NCBI GenBank assembly: GCA_964036275.1
Contig: OZ038436.1
Span: 10,877,904 to 10,941,903 of the forward strand
Direction of reading: 5' to 3'
Length of the DNA: 64,000 nucleotides
Source of the DNA: Litoditis marina
Lineage: Eukaryota; Nematoda; Chromadorea; Rhabditida; Rhabditidae
Shown here: positions 1 to 10,327 of the stretch, piece by piece
How the letters are laid out: every line of letters starts with the position of its first letter
Numbering within the stretch: the first letter of the stretch is position 1
Notes under the pieces: model-generated
What the model was told of the DNA's origin: nothing
What the model saw: only the letters and a program-made list of their open reading frames with translations
Database searches by the model: none
Program-made: the position numbers and the translations under genes

Positions 1-2150
1 TATTGAACGAGCGCCACTCTGTCACGACCAACGACCAACGATCTGCATGCATCTGGGAGATTCTGGAACAAAAAGAAAATATGAGTTTTGTGGCCTCGAC
101 AACCACGTCCTTCAACCTAGTGATTCCACGCCAAGTGGCACTAGGAAGGCGATCTTGGATTTTCGAGCATCGCACGTTTCATTTGGCACTGAACGACACG
201 CAGACGGTCTCGGTTGGCATTGGATAGGGACCAGGACTCGCAACCATAGACAAAACGAGGTAGAACGACGGCATTGAACAGTTTCCTTTTCATACTCATT
301 GGGGAACTTGGAGTCTTGAAAATCGTTTATAATTCATTGAAACCGAACCACGCAGACGATATTCTCCGGTTCAATTCAGCAGACAATGCTCCAGAGATAT
401 CGATTGTCACTCCGCGGTATTTGACATTTGGTTTCGGTGGCAGGGCAACATCATTGAATCGGAAAGGCGACGAATCATTCTGGTTGTTCATGTATTCTGA
501 TTCTGCCATATTGATTTCGTCTAGTTCTCCGCACGCATCCATGAAGTCCTTGATCATTCTGTTCAGTGTTCTTCTGCTTGGAGCCAAAAGAAGGCAGTCG
601 TCAGCGAACATGAGATGACTAAGCGATCTTCCGTTGATTCTGATGCCAGTTCATTTTCTGGCGGGCTCGTCTTTGGACTCATTCCAGTCTAGCCTTCTGA
701 GAGCGACATCCAACACACTGGTAAAGAGACGGGGTTATATGACATCTCCTTGGCGAACACCTCTTCGGATTTCGATGGGAACATCCTGTCCGTTCACATC
801 TATAGAGCACTGTGACGCGTGATATACACATTTCAACACATCGACGAGTTGTGATTGCACTCCCAGCGTTGTTAATGCATTCCAAATTGCTTGATGCGGA
901 ATTCGAGTCGACAAAACATAGGAACAGCGGCATGCGGTACTCTCGAGTTCTTTCGATGACTTGGCGCAGAACATGGATATTGTCTGATGTTCCATATTGT
1001 TTTCGGAAAACCACATCGATGCTCTGCGAGATTGGCATCGAGTATCGGCTCTATTCTATTCAGTATACATCTTGAGAGAACCTTGTAGAGCGAGTTGAGA
1101 AGAGTGATCGGGCGGTAATTTGCAATGTCGAACACTTCTCCTCTTTTATAGAGTAGATGGGTACGAGAGATCATCAAGTCTACCGGTATGCTTTTTCCGG
1201 ATAGTATCTGATTGAACATCTTGGTGATATCCTCAACGATGATGCAACTGGACCACTTAAGAGCTTTTCCGGGTACTGTATTCATGTCAGGGGCTTTTCC
1301 GAGGGTTATAGATGATATTGCGTGTTGCACTTCGCTTTCCAGAAAAGGTGGAGTTTGATCCCGATTCCAACCATGACTAAGAGTTTGTCCATTAGGCGAG
1401 CGCCACGTCCACGTGCGCTGCTTGTTTTCTTATAAAACAAACTCCATGATCGATAAAATTTGCTTAGCAACCAGTCAAGTAGAATTTGCCCTCTTTCATT
1501 CCGGTTGTCAGAAGCGAAAGTTCCCACAGAAGTCTCTTGATTTTGGCGAGAACCCAGACGAGCGTTGAAATCGCCAGCAATAATTGGTACACGATTGGGA
1601 CAGTTCAGAGTGATATTGTTGAGTTCGGACAGAAATGAGTTGTAATCAGCAACGGTGTACGCGGAAGTTGGAGCATATGCAGAAATTAGTCGAAACTTGC
1701 TTGCTTTCATGTTTATATCACTATATGACAGGCGAGACGAAATTGAGCAGAAACATTGAACGTTTGTTGAATTTTTGCGAGAGACCAAAAAACCGGTACC
1801 ATGCACACTGTTAAGAGAGGAATGATAAATAACATCACCATCTGACAGCGTCTATCCAACAGTTTCAGATCGTTTGGTCTCTCGCAGTGCCACGAAGTCC
1901 CATTTGAAGTTGTCCAATTGTTCTTGTAGAAGGCGCATCTCTGGCATTTGTCCGAGGCCACGGCAATTGAGTGTGCAGAGATGGAATGCACGAGGTGAGG
2001 AGGTTGAACCCATGGCTTCCCCAGTTCCAGCTTGGGTGTTGAGTTTGCAGTCAACGATTGGCCAAAATCAAATCGCAGGCAGAGCGAAATGAAATGCAAC
2101 CGCACGTGACGAGAGATGGAAGCAAACTCCCTCTTCTTCTTATTTAGAAC
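1..2150 (-). pseudogene. Degenerate RTE-like non-LTR retrotransposon (endonuclease plus reverse transcriptase), cut by left window edge
   Basis: Read on the minus strand, one decayed LINE can be followed from right to left through several frames. Near 2010-1860 is an APE endonuclease start (LNCRGLG, then ETK). Near 1800-1400 is the rest of the endonuclease, with AGDFNARLG at about 1580. Around 1330-870 is the reverse-transcriptase finger region (NYRPITLLNSLYKVLSR), then RRGVRQGDVI near 750, FADD near 605, and a C-terminal RFVYGCESW block near 220. This order (EN, RT, FVYGCESW tail) is that of RTE-clade elements. Frame changes at about 1330, 870 and 620 and stops within the tail show it cannot be translated as one protein. 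The element probably continues left of base 1. No poly(A)-like or satellite tail is visible. Confidence 0.85.
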
Positions 2151-3123
2151 ATTCACCTCTTTAAGTAGGGCGCGTATGATATGTACTCAAACCCGTGTTA
2201 ACAAAACTTCAAACTGCAATTGAAAATGTATTGAAAATGTACAAATGTGAATCCGTGATCCAAAATAGATACGACCTTCACTGTTTTCAAACCATTTCAT
2301 ATCGTAAGTTTCCTCAGTATACGGAACCCGGCATCTTCCGGGTGTGGGCTCACTGGACCCACGTCCACTAGTGACCATGTTCGACGCTTGCTTAGTCAGC
2401 ATTTGTCCTAGCGTAGTTGTGTAGGTTGATCAGACCATCTGCAGTAGGAGTATTACTGGTAAGCGGTGTATATTGCTGGCGTGGATTACTTAGGCTTTCC
2501 AGAAACAGTCCCGTTCGGCTGTCTCCGGGCCGGACTTCCCTACGTGACCGGACAGCTGAAGTTCGTCCTCCGTTAGACGCCCTTCAGCCCCTCGAGGTCG
2601 CGGTTAGCGCCTCGATGTATTGCGGGTTTTAACGTTACCTGGCCATAACGTTAAGCCCACGTCGAACATTCCCCCCCCCCCCCCCTTCTCAGGACGGACC
2701 TTTGGTAGGGTGGTACCTTCTGCCACAAGGTTTTAGATACAGCTTTCCCCGTCCTATTTCACCGGGCCTGCTACCTCACAGGATTGAAACTGATGGATAA
2801 GAGATTGTATGAAATACAATAAGGGTAGTACATATTGGTTGGCGGATCGGGTTGTTAACTGGCCGATGCACCATGTCGCGAGGATGGTTCACTGGTAGTT
2901 ATCGTTGTATATAACACAGTGTGGTATTATATGTTTATTAGGATCATATTATCTTCTACATCACACTGAGAGAGAAGAATGTTAGTGAGCTGCCAAGTGA
3001 CCGAGAAGCCCCTTATATACTAAGTGGGCGAAGCTAACCTAGATCAAACGACCATGGCTGGCCGACCTGACCAGACTACAAGCGAGAGAGTGAGAGACAG
3101 AGAGGTCGCGTCCCGCGACAAGT
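2151..3123. other. Gene-free stretch between the LINE and the LTR element
   Basis: No convincing coding exon was found on either strand. The notable feature is a run of 15 C at 2671-2685. The LTR retrotransposon inserted at the right end of this stretch. Part of it may be older repeat DNA, but I see no terminal repeats that would prove this. Confidence 0.5.
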
Positions 3124-3127
3124 TTAG

Positions 3128-3479
3128 TGTGAGGAGTCTGAACTGAATTCGACCAATCACGCCTGAGGGGCGTGACCGAGTATTTAAGGAACCGCTACAG
3201 GAGGAGGGGACAATTCGGGTCCTGGATGGACGCTGCTACACACACTACATTTTTATCTATTCTTTACTCTTCTATATAATAAACCTCTCTTACCAATGTG
3301 TTCCTGTACCAATCACATATCCTATGATGTCATATATACATTCAATATACGTGCTGACACGTAGGGAACACAAGGTAAGGTGTTCAACACAGGTAAAAGT
3401 TAGTAGAGTAGGCTCAATGATAGCCATGAGTTGGAGGGTGTCCCCGTCTCATAAACAGACAAGGTACACTCTTACCACA
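3128..3479 (+). repeat. 5' LTR (352 bp)
   Basis: Starts TGTGAGGAG and ends TTACCACA. The same 352 bases recur at 8784-9135 and I saw no difference between copies. A TATA-like TATTTAAG lies near 3181 and an AATAAA poly(A) signal at 3278-3283, giving a plausible U3-R-U5 order. The base before it is the end of the TTAG target duplication. Confidence 0.95.
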
Positions 3480-3493
3480 TGGAGGTCATCCGG
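3480..3493 (+). promoter_or_regulatory. Candidate tRNA primer-binding site
   Basis: TGGAGGTCATCCGG begins at the base right after the LTR's CA end. It starts with the TGG that pairs with the CCA tail of a tRNA. I cannot name the tRNA from memory. Confidence 0.7.
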
Positions 3494-3647
3494 CTTTTGG
3501 ACTTAGTCCAGGTCGAGAAATCTATATCGCTACACCATTTAAATTCCAAAATAAAACCTTCCACATAGTTGTTTTATCCTTCGATTGAGATACTTGCGAC
3601 GCCTCATGCACTTGTAAAAATCTTGCGGTGAAATAGGGAAACCGAAG

Positions 3648-3847
3648 ACTTTTCTATCTGGTCTAGTGGCAACTGGTCGATCGACCGGGTCTCCGTTATC
3701 CTGTTTCCATCCCAATACTCTACGTGTATTCTATTCAGGTAACCAGTCACTTTTCTATCTGGTCTAGTGGCAACTGGTCGATCGACCGGGTCTCCGTTAT
3801 CCTGTTTCCATCCCAATACTCTACGTGTATTCTATTCAGGTAACCAG
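3648..3847. repeat. Two-copy tandem repeat in the retrotransposon leader
   Basis: A unit of about 101 bp, beginning ACTTTTCTATCTGGTCTAG and ending GGTAACCAG, occurs twice in direct succession (3648-3746 and 3749-3847), nearly identical. It contains the palindrome GGTCGATCGACC. Confidence 0.9.
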
Positions 3848-4502
3848 GCCGTGACGAGATGTAAAGTCCTGACCACGAGCGACTGGGAAACGCTGGCCAG
3901 AATTCCCAACAGGAATGCATTTTCACAGTCAATTCGTCGTCAGTTGGTTTTTGGCATGTCACTGGATCTATGTCTTAGAACATACGAATGTCCACCATGA
4001 GGAATCAACTGTACCACTACTGCAAAAGAAGACGTTTTGACGATAATGTGATATGTATGATGATCACCGCCTCGAAACGACGCGAAGTGAAACAATAAAT
4101 ATGTAAATAAATATGTAAAACAGTAACCCAACAATCTCATATATAAACTTTTCACGGCAAAAGGGTTGATAGTGAAAGTCGCATTTCAACAGATCTCTCG
4201 TTGGTAAAACACTATGGTGGACATCCTATATACATCTTCTTAAATAACACTTCAAATGCAGCCATTCCATCCTTTTATTCATGGGTATTACAATATATAT
4301 AATCTCTCAGTCATATTCATACTCCGTCGTTCATTTCAAATTACTCTATAATGCGGAACCGTTTTTTCCTCATATATATATCATATTTGGCGCGTAAGGC
4401 ACGCCGAAGACAACCGGTAACCCGTTGGGCACAATACCGTGTGGTTCTTCCCTTTTTATTAATTTTTTTTTATATATATATTTTTGTTTTGCCTAGACGG
4501 AA

Positions 4503-4577
4503 ATAGCCCGGGCGATAGTGGGTTGCGGTTCCGCAACCGTAAAAATTTCATCAAAAAGTAAACCCACTATTGGCTAT
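4503..4577 (+). other. Strong RNA stem-loop in the retrotransposon leader
   Basis: ATAGCC (4503-4508) pairs with GGCTAT (4572-4577). ATAGTGGGTT (4515-4524) pairs with AACCCACTAT (4561-4570). Inside, GGTTGCGG (4521-4528) can form a perfect 8-bp hairpin with CCGCAACC (4531-4538). The outer and inner helices share four bases and so compete. Its position between LTR and gag is where retroelements carry packaging or dimerisation structures; that role is inferred. Confidence 0.6.
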
Positions 4578-5440
4578 GAAAATGAGAAGCGCGAAATAAT
4601 GGTTCTATGTAACCTTTTGTTGCTAGCAGAGTGACTCTTAGTGCAAAACCCCAGCATGCAAAGACAAATCCAATTCATCGGATTTGCGGTTGGCACTAAT
4701 GAGAATATCTCAATTGATTATGTACAGAAAATATCTGTCTACGGTATGTTTCGCAAACGAAACAGTCATTTTTTCCATTTTGAATGTTTATTCTAACATA
4801 CATCAATCCAGTGCACTGTGATGTGCATCCTTGGTTCAAAAATGCCAGTCTGGAAAAACTTCTATGCCACAAATTCTTGGTTGCAAACAGGAATGTGGCT
4901 TTGAAGGTGAAAGACTACGGTAGTTGGCGGAAGCCTAAAATAAACTCTTTGTTTAAAAGCGCACAAACGGAAAGCGCAAATGTTTATACCGCCGTATAAA
5001 CGCTCAGACATGCAAAAACGCAAAAACACAAAAAACCCACCAACTCTCTTCTTCCCAACTAGAGACAAGAATCGAAATGTATTACGCGTTCATTCTCCAT
5101 GTCTCTCGATCTCTGATTATGTCTCTCACTCACGATGATGTCATTCAATGCTTGTTTTGTTACGATAATGTAACAAGGAGTACCCCTTTCATAACTGAGA
5201 CATGCGCTTCTTACGTGAAAGTTCACAACTAGCACAGATATCATGCTGAGTTATGAAGGCGGGGGGGAAATACAAGAACATTTCACGAATTGGACTACTT
5301 ACAGGCACCTCCTCCGACCTGGGTAGTAGCAAAAAAAGAAGCACAAGCAGCATCGAAAACAAACATCCGAGTGAGTTTGCATCAAGTTCTTTTGTAACAC
5401 CAACACAAACAGAGCTAAAAACTTTCGAATGAAAAAAAAA

Positions 5441-5830
5441 GATACTGATGTATGACAACAGTCATTTTCCAGATCCAAGCAATTCCAACTCTCTCACTCG
5501 AAACAATCGAAGGAGTGAAAGAAGGAAGTGAGTTTAAACCAAGTTTTCCGCTAATACCAACAAAGAACAACAGAAAACTCCCGAATGAAACAGAGATGCT
5601 GATGTATGACAACAGTCATTTTCCAGATCCGAGCAATTCGAACTCCCTCACTCGGAACAATCGAAGGAGTGAAAGAAGGAAGTGAGTTTGAACAAAGATT
5701 TCTGGTAATATCAACAAAAACAAATCAGAAAATTTCCGAACGGTAAAAAGATGCTGATGTATGACAACAGTCATTTTCCAGATCTGATCCATTGAGCACC
5801 TTCGGAAACACAACCAGAGGAAAAGAAAAG
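5441..5830 (+). repeat. About 155-bp tandem repeat upstream of gag
   Basis: Copies begin at 5441, 5595 and 5750 with GATRCTGATGTATGACAAC followed by AGTCATTTTCCAGATC. Each includes a GAAGTGAGTTT block. A weaker related tail lies at 5240-5440. The last copy ends just before the gag start. Confidence 0.9.
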
Positions 5831-5875
5831 TGAGTCTACACCAACTGAGCTTACTAAAAATAATCCTAAAACGAT

Positions 5876-7978
5876 TTGTGCATGAGATTCAGCGCAGACG
5901 GTTTAGCCAGTAACAAGCTGGATACCTCAACACACTATAACTACGCGGCGCAAAACATCGCCTTCGAAAGTGATTCAGACGAGAGTTTCATTTCGTGTGA
6001 TCAGGGTAACGAAAACAACTTTGGGCCAGAAGAAACTCCCATACTCACGCGCAACGCTTCAGATTCTAATCTAGATCAGAGCGAAAACTCGGAAATCACT
6101 CCGAGACCTGCGAAAAACACCGTACTACGTAGGTTGCCTAAAATAGCGAGAGTTACCAGGGGCATATTCAACATCCGAAAGGTAAAAAAGGAGATCAACG
6201 AGAGATCAATTTGCGCGAAAAACAACCGCCCACTTCCGATCAGAAGTTATAGCATCGAGAGAAACCCACAAGGGGACTCCGCACTGCTCAGAACTCTATC
6301 GGGAAGAAGTGAGAAAACTAACGCGCGCCAAACTCCCGTACAAAGAGACGGTAGAGACACGACTCCCGTAAGTCCACCCAAAAAGCAACTAAAATTAGAG
6401 ATTCCTGACGAACCGATGGATACTAACTACGGACCTTACGGTCAATATCTGGCTCCTCAGGATGAGCAAATTGTTGACGCCTTACAAAATCAAATCTTGA
6501 TGCTAAGTGGCCAAATTCAAGAATTGAGAATGAAAGACACGTCAGAAATCGCTCCGAGCGGTCTTCCTGAGAAAAGGTTCGAGAGATCCGAAGATGATAG
6601 GTCTCCCAAACCGAAAGCGGCGCCTAGATGTGACATGTCTGCTTTCCAAATTGCAAAGATTTTGGAGAACCGGGTGAAGAAATTCTCCGGCGAGGAAGAC
6701 ATTCCATTTGTCGAATGGTTGAAAAGCTTCACAGAAGTTCTTGAAACCTTCAATATTCCAACTGAACGGGCTAAAAGTCTCATCCCACTCTATCTGGTAG
6801 AAGGGGCGAAGCTCAAATATGAAACCATCTCCCAGCCAAGTCACCTGACATGGAAACAGCTAACCTTCCAATTGGCAAAGAAGCTCAAAAATGAGTTTAC
6901 CATCGAAAATGCCAAGGAAGAGCTGCATGACATGAGACAGGGAAGTGACACGGTCTCCAAATTTGCACGAAAAATCAAGGAAAAATCAGCTATTGCCTAT
7001 CAAGGTAGAGACAAGAAAGAGATTGAAAGCAACATGATATCGCACTTCTTGAGAGGACTACGTTCGGATATAAGAAAGACAGTCCGAAGAACTCAAACGC
7101 CAAAAACGTTTGAGGATGCAGTTGCACTTGCCGAAAAGGAGGATAGAATCCTCAAACAAGAACGTTTTGAGACGATAGAGCGAGATGAACGCATCAATTC
7201 TATTCGACTTGCTGAAAAAGTTGAAAAGCTAGAAAAGAACGTTCAAAGCGCTATCAAACCGAAAGAAAAACAAGTGACAACTCATCCTAACAACTATGTG
7301 GCCAGCGACGTACGTCAGCAACGCCCGAATAAAAGAGGTTTCCAACCTCATCGCGGGAACACACAAAACACGTGGTATCCCAGCAATCAAGGTTCCCAAG
7401 GTGGACAAAACTTCCAAAAGTCACGCGGAGGATACAGAGGCAGGTACAGAGGAAGAGGTAGAGGTGGATACTGGTCAGGGCAGCAAGGTGGACAATTCTA
7501 CCAGCAGTCGTATGGAAATTCAGCACCATACCCGTCATACCAACAACCTCAATCACATCAACAACCTCAAACATGGCAAGGACCACAACAATCACAGGCG
7601 GTTGCACAACCTGCCAACCATAATGATCAATCATACATACGATCATTCCCAGTGGGTAATCCTCAGAACATGCCAATGTACCTATGTCTCAATCTAATCT
7701 GTATCATGGCTCTTATCACGGAAGCCTGGGCAAATCCTGACCCACGAGTGTATCAAATATGTAGTTTTCACGAAGGCGCTACATTGTACCGACCACTAAA
7801 CTTTGTGCCATGCCCGAACCCTTTTGAAAGAACGCCTCTAGCGAGAGTTAAAGCAAGGTTATATGCGGAGCGTCAAAACGCAACTTTCATGCAAACAACG
7901 AGGAAAAAGACTCCTCAGAACCAGTCATTCATGACATTCCAAACAACAACTTTTTCATTCCGCGCAAGTTTGAAATAA
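5876..7978 (+). CDS. Gag-like protein of the LTR element, with an env-like signal-peptide segment at its C-terminus
   Basis: 700 codons. Residues 1-200 are charged and low in complexity. Residues 200-240 form a short coiled-coil-like stretch. Residues about 260-425 look like a retrotransposon Gag capsid domain, with the blocks FSGEEDIPFVEWL and FLRGLRSDIRK. Residues 515-545 are rich in RG (RGRYRGRGRGG), as in RNA-binding tails, then Q/P-rich to about 590. Residues about 602-620 are a hydrophobic segment ending TEAWA like a signal peptide, followed by a cysteine-containing stretch (YQICSFHEG, FVPCPNPF) that resembles the start of a retroelement envelope glycoprotein rather than Gag. The ATG at 5876 is the first in frame after the leader repeats. 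The env resemblance is a judgement from composition and layout, not from alignment. Confidence 0.8.
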   Translation: MCMRFSADGLASNKLDTSTHYNYAAQNIAFESDSDESFISCDQGNENNFGPEETPILTRNASDSNLDQSENSEITPRPAKNTVLRRLPKIARVTRGIFNIRKVKKEINERSICAKNNRPLPIRSYSIERNPQGDSALLRTLSGRSEKTNARQTPVQRDGRDTTPVSPPKKQLKLEIPDEPMDTNYGPYGQYLAPQDEQIVDALQNQILMLSGQIQELRMKDTSEIAPSGLPEKRFERSEDDRSPKPKAAPRCDMSAFQIAKILENRVKKFSGEEDIPFVEWLKSFTEVLETFNIPTERAKSLIPLYLVEGAKLKYETISQPSHLTWKQLTFQLAKKLKNEFTIENAKEELHDMRQGSDTVSKFARKIKEKSAIAYQGRDKKEIESNMISHFLRGLRSDIRKTVRRTQTPKTFEDAVALAEKEDRILKQERFETIERDERINSIRLAEKVEKLEKNVQSAIKPKEKQVTTHPNNYVASDVRQQRPNKRGFQPHRGNTQNTWYPSNQGSQGGQNFQKSRGGYRGRYRGRGRGGYWSGQQGGQFYQQSYGNSAPYPSYQQPQSHQQPQTWQGPQQSQAVAQPANHNDQSYIRSFPVGNPQNMPMYLCLNLICIMALITEAWANPDPRVYQICSFHEGATLYRPLNFVPCPNPFERTPLARVKARLYAERQNATFMQTTRKKTPQNQSFMTFQTTTFSFRASLK

Positions 7979-8250
7979 AAAAGAAAAGTAATGCTGGCAA
8001 CAACATCGTGCCAGTCATTAAACCAAATCTACCAAAATTCGTTTGTCATCTATGCAAAGGCTCACATCACACTTTCTTTTGCACTCAACAATTTTCCTTC
8101 GTCAAAAAGGTACAGATTCTGTTAGCAGACCATCGTTGTCTTATCTGTCTTGAAAACCACGATGTCCAAGAGACAGAATGTAACAAATCTGTTGAATGTC
8201 TGCACTGTGCAGCATCTAACCACTCTACTGCTATCTGTCAATCCCACTAA
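7894..8250 (+). CDS. Zinc-knuckle (nucleocapsid-like) reading frame of the LTR element
   Basis: This frame is offset from gag and overlaps its end. It is open through 7900-8250 with an acidic, proline-containing linker, then three cysteine knuckles: CHLCKGSHHTFFC, CLICLENHDVQETEC and CLHCAASNHSTAIC. The spacing C-X2-C-X3/4-H-X4/6-C in three tandem copies is typical of the end of BEL/Pao Gag. There is no good ATG at its start, so it would need ribosomal frameshifting from gag, or it is the stranded end of an ancestral gag. In an intact element it would be followed by protease and reverse transcriptase; here only stops follow. Confidence 0.7.
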   Translation, partial: NNEEKDSSEPVIHDIPNNNFFIPRKFEIKKKSNAGNNIVPVIKPNLPKFVCHLCKGSHHTFFCTQQFSFVKKVQILLADHRCLICLENHDVQETECNKSVECLHCAASNHSTAICQSH

Positions 8251-8773
8251 TTTCCTATTGAAAAGTAGTCTATAAAATTTATTTTTTATCCCCATGGAGG
8301 AGAGTATCCATTTCAATTTTGTTACATGATGTACACCACTCCTACTAATCCCAGTGGTTCTTATATGTTGTTTTTAGTTGTGTGTAACAATATTATATAT
8401 TCAAATAAATGCCTAACAGAACTATTATCATCTGGTGGCCAAAAATTGAGATCGGCAGACGTGCATGGACTCAACCATAAAAATTTTTATAAGTTCGTCG
8501 AACAACGAACTCTCAAACGTAGAGCCATAGTCCCACTTTGATTTAAATTCGTTTCAAAAAACTAAATTATGTAATCTCTTGGCGTTTATCAACTACTAAT
8601 CATACAATCAATTTTTCTTCAATTTATCCAGTACCATCTAGGACAATAACATAGTTCCATCAGAGGAAATCCTCCAGACAGGTCACTACTCGGTGTCCTG
8701 ATTGGTCTTACTAAATGTTTCAGATATAATTATAACATTTAGATCTCTGCTTCGACGGAGCTCAGCTTCGTTC
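8251..8773. other. Non-coding remnant between the zinc-knuckle frame and the 3' LTR
   Basis: About 520 bp where pol (and env) should be. Short open stretches exist, but none carries a reverse-transcriptase, integrase or protease motif. Confidence 0.6.
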
Positions 8774-8783
8774 GGAGGGGGGA
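8774..8783 (+). promoter_or_regulatory. Polypurine tract of the LTR element
   Basis: GGAGGGGGGA directly abuts the TG start of the 3' LTR, as expected for the plus-strand primer. Confidence 0.8.
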
Positions 8784-9135
8784 TGTGAGGAGTCTGAACT
8801 GAATTCGACCAATCACGCCTGAGGGGCGTGACCGAGTATTTAAGGAACCGCTACAGGAGGAGGGGACAATTCGGGTCCTGGATGGACGCTGCTACACACA
8901 CTACATTTTTATCTATTCTTTACTCTTCTATATAATAAACCTCTCTTACCAATGTGTTCCTGTACCAATCACATATCCTATGATGTCATATATACATTCA
9001 ATATACGTGCTGACACGTAGGGAACACAAGGTAAGGTGTTCAACACAGGTAAAAGTTAGTAGAGTAGGCTCAATGATAGCCATGAGTTGGAGGGTGTCCC
9101 CGTCTCATAAACAGACAAGGTACACTCTTACCACA
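8784..9135 (+). repeat. 3' LTR (352 bp)
   Basis: Same sequence as 3128-3479. It is followed by the TTAG target duplication at 9136-9139. Confidence 0.95.
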
Positions 9136-9139
9136 TTAG

Positions 9140-10327
9140 AGGACTGAAGCGTCAGGATTGGACCACATAATCTGTCTTATCAAAGATAGTTCCATTTGTT
9201 TTCAATAATTTCTTTTCTCCCATAAAAATTATTGTCGACAACTGGCTGTGAGTGAGTTTTTGATCGAGTTTGAACTCCTAATTCAATTCTCGACACTTGA
9301 ACCTCGGTTTACTGGTAAGCCTATTAAAGCGGAACAGAAAGGAAACTTTATATGAAAGAGCTGCTCAATAGAAACTGATATATACCTTTTTTACTCTACT
9401 AACAAACCATTTGAATACGGTTCACAAGTTTTAGTCTGTTCTGGGGCGCGCAACGATATGTTTAGATCCCCGGGGTACCTAAACTAGCTTTTCTTTCTGT
9501 CATCCTTTAAAATATGTTGCAGTACTTCGATCGCCTTGCTCTTCAAAGGGAACTCGAATGTTATGGCGTGTTTCGAATACAAACTTGGATTTGGTCAGCC
9601 CATATCAAGGGAGTTTTACTTTAAACAGTCGTAGGAAGTAGGAAGTGCCTCCTCTGATATTGTTGTAAGTGTACTCAATTAGTATCAACAGAAGGCAATT
9701 TAATTAATATTATTCATATTATATGAATATTCAATTCTTTTTCATCGACTAGATAGTCGTAATATTCAATTGATTTCATTGATCTGGATTTTTGGATACA
9801 AAGTGTTTGTGTCAGCCTTCTTTGGTAGTACTAATCTATGCGTGACTCAATGTTCCACCGACAGTGTATAAAGTGTTGAGCAAAGAGCGCAACGTTAAAG
9901 TAGCTATTAGTACACGGAAAAAGATAAAGTTACCTAATACTGGATAGTTGCTATTAGTTTTAAGTGTTCATATCTTACCGTGTATCGAAATGTATTATTT
10001 CTCCAACGGACACGATGTCACAATTGTAATAAACGGCTAAAATACACCATCCAGGGCTTCGTTTTACTTTTAAAATTGTTGTTTTCAATAGATGATTAAC
10101 AGAACAAACACTTAATGTGTCAGAACAATAACAATCGAGGCACAACAAAACGAACAATAATCAACACTTTTCGGGATACAACGCAAAGCTTCACCGAACA
10201 GAAAATCACTATATAAAAAAGACGACGAAAGAAAGCTAGAAAACGAGAAAAACTTGGAACTAGTACAACTTCAAATGTTTCTGTTTACAAAAACATACAA
10301 ACAAACAAACAAGGATATACAGTGTGT
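9140..10327. other. Intergenic DNA downstream of crn-5
   Basis: About 1.2 kb, AT-rich, with no exon I can support. It contains the 3' flank of crn-5, whose stop lies at 10328-10330 on the minus strand. No AATAAA on the minus strand is obvious close to that stop. Confidence 0.5.

Larger units (their letters stand above)
3128..9135 (+). mobile_element. LTR retrotransposon, BEL/Pao-like, pol-less (gag plus env-like fragment)
   Basis: A complete insertion about 6.0 kb long. Both ends are 352-bp direct repeats that begin TG and end CA and that I read as identical. The host target is duplicated as TTAG (3124-3127 and 9136-9139). A TGG-starting primer-binding site follows the 5' LTR and a G-rich polypurine tract precedes the 3' LTR. 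The inside holds a 2.4-kb leader with tandem repeats, a 700-codon gag-like frame (5876-7978), a zinc-knuckle frame (to 8250) and about 530 bp of non-coding DNA. No protease, reverse transcriptase, RNase H or integrase is present, so it must be mobilised in trans, if at all. Identical LTRs mean a recent insertion. Triple C-X2-C-X3/4-H zinc knuckles argue for BEL/Pao rather than Ty3; the class is an inference. Confidence 0.93.

Noticed and set aside
2151..3123. A second LTR element enclosing the first
   Set aside because: No matching terminal repeat was seen on the far side of the inserted element.
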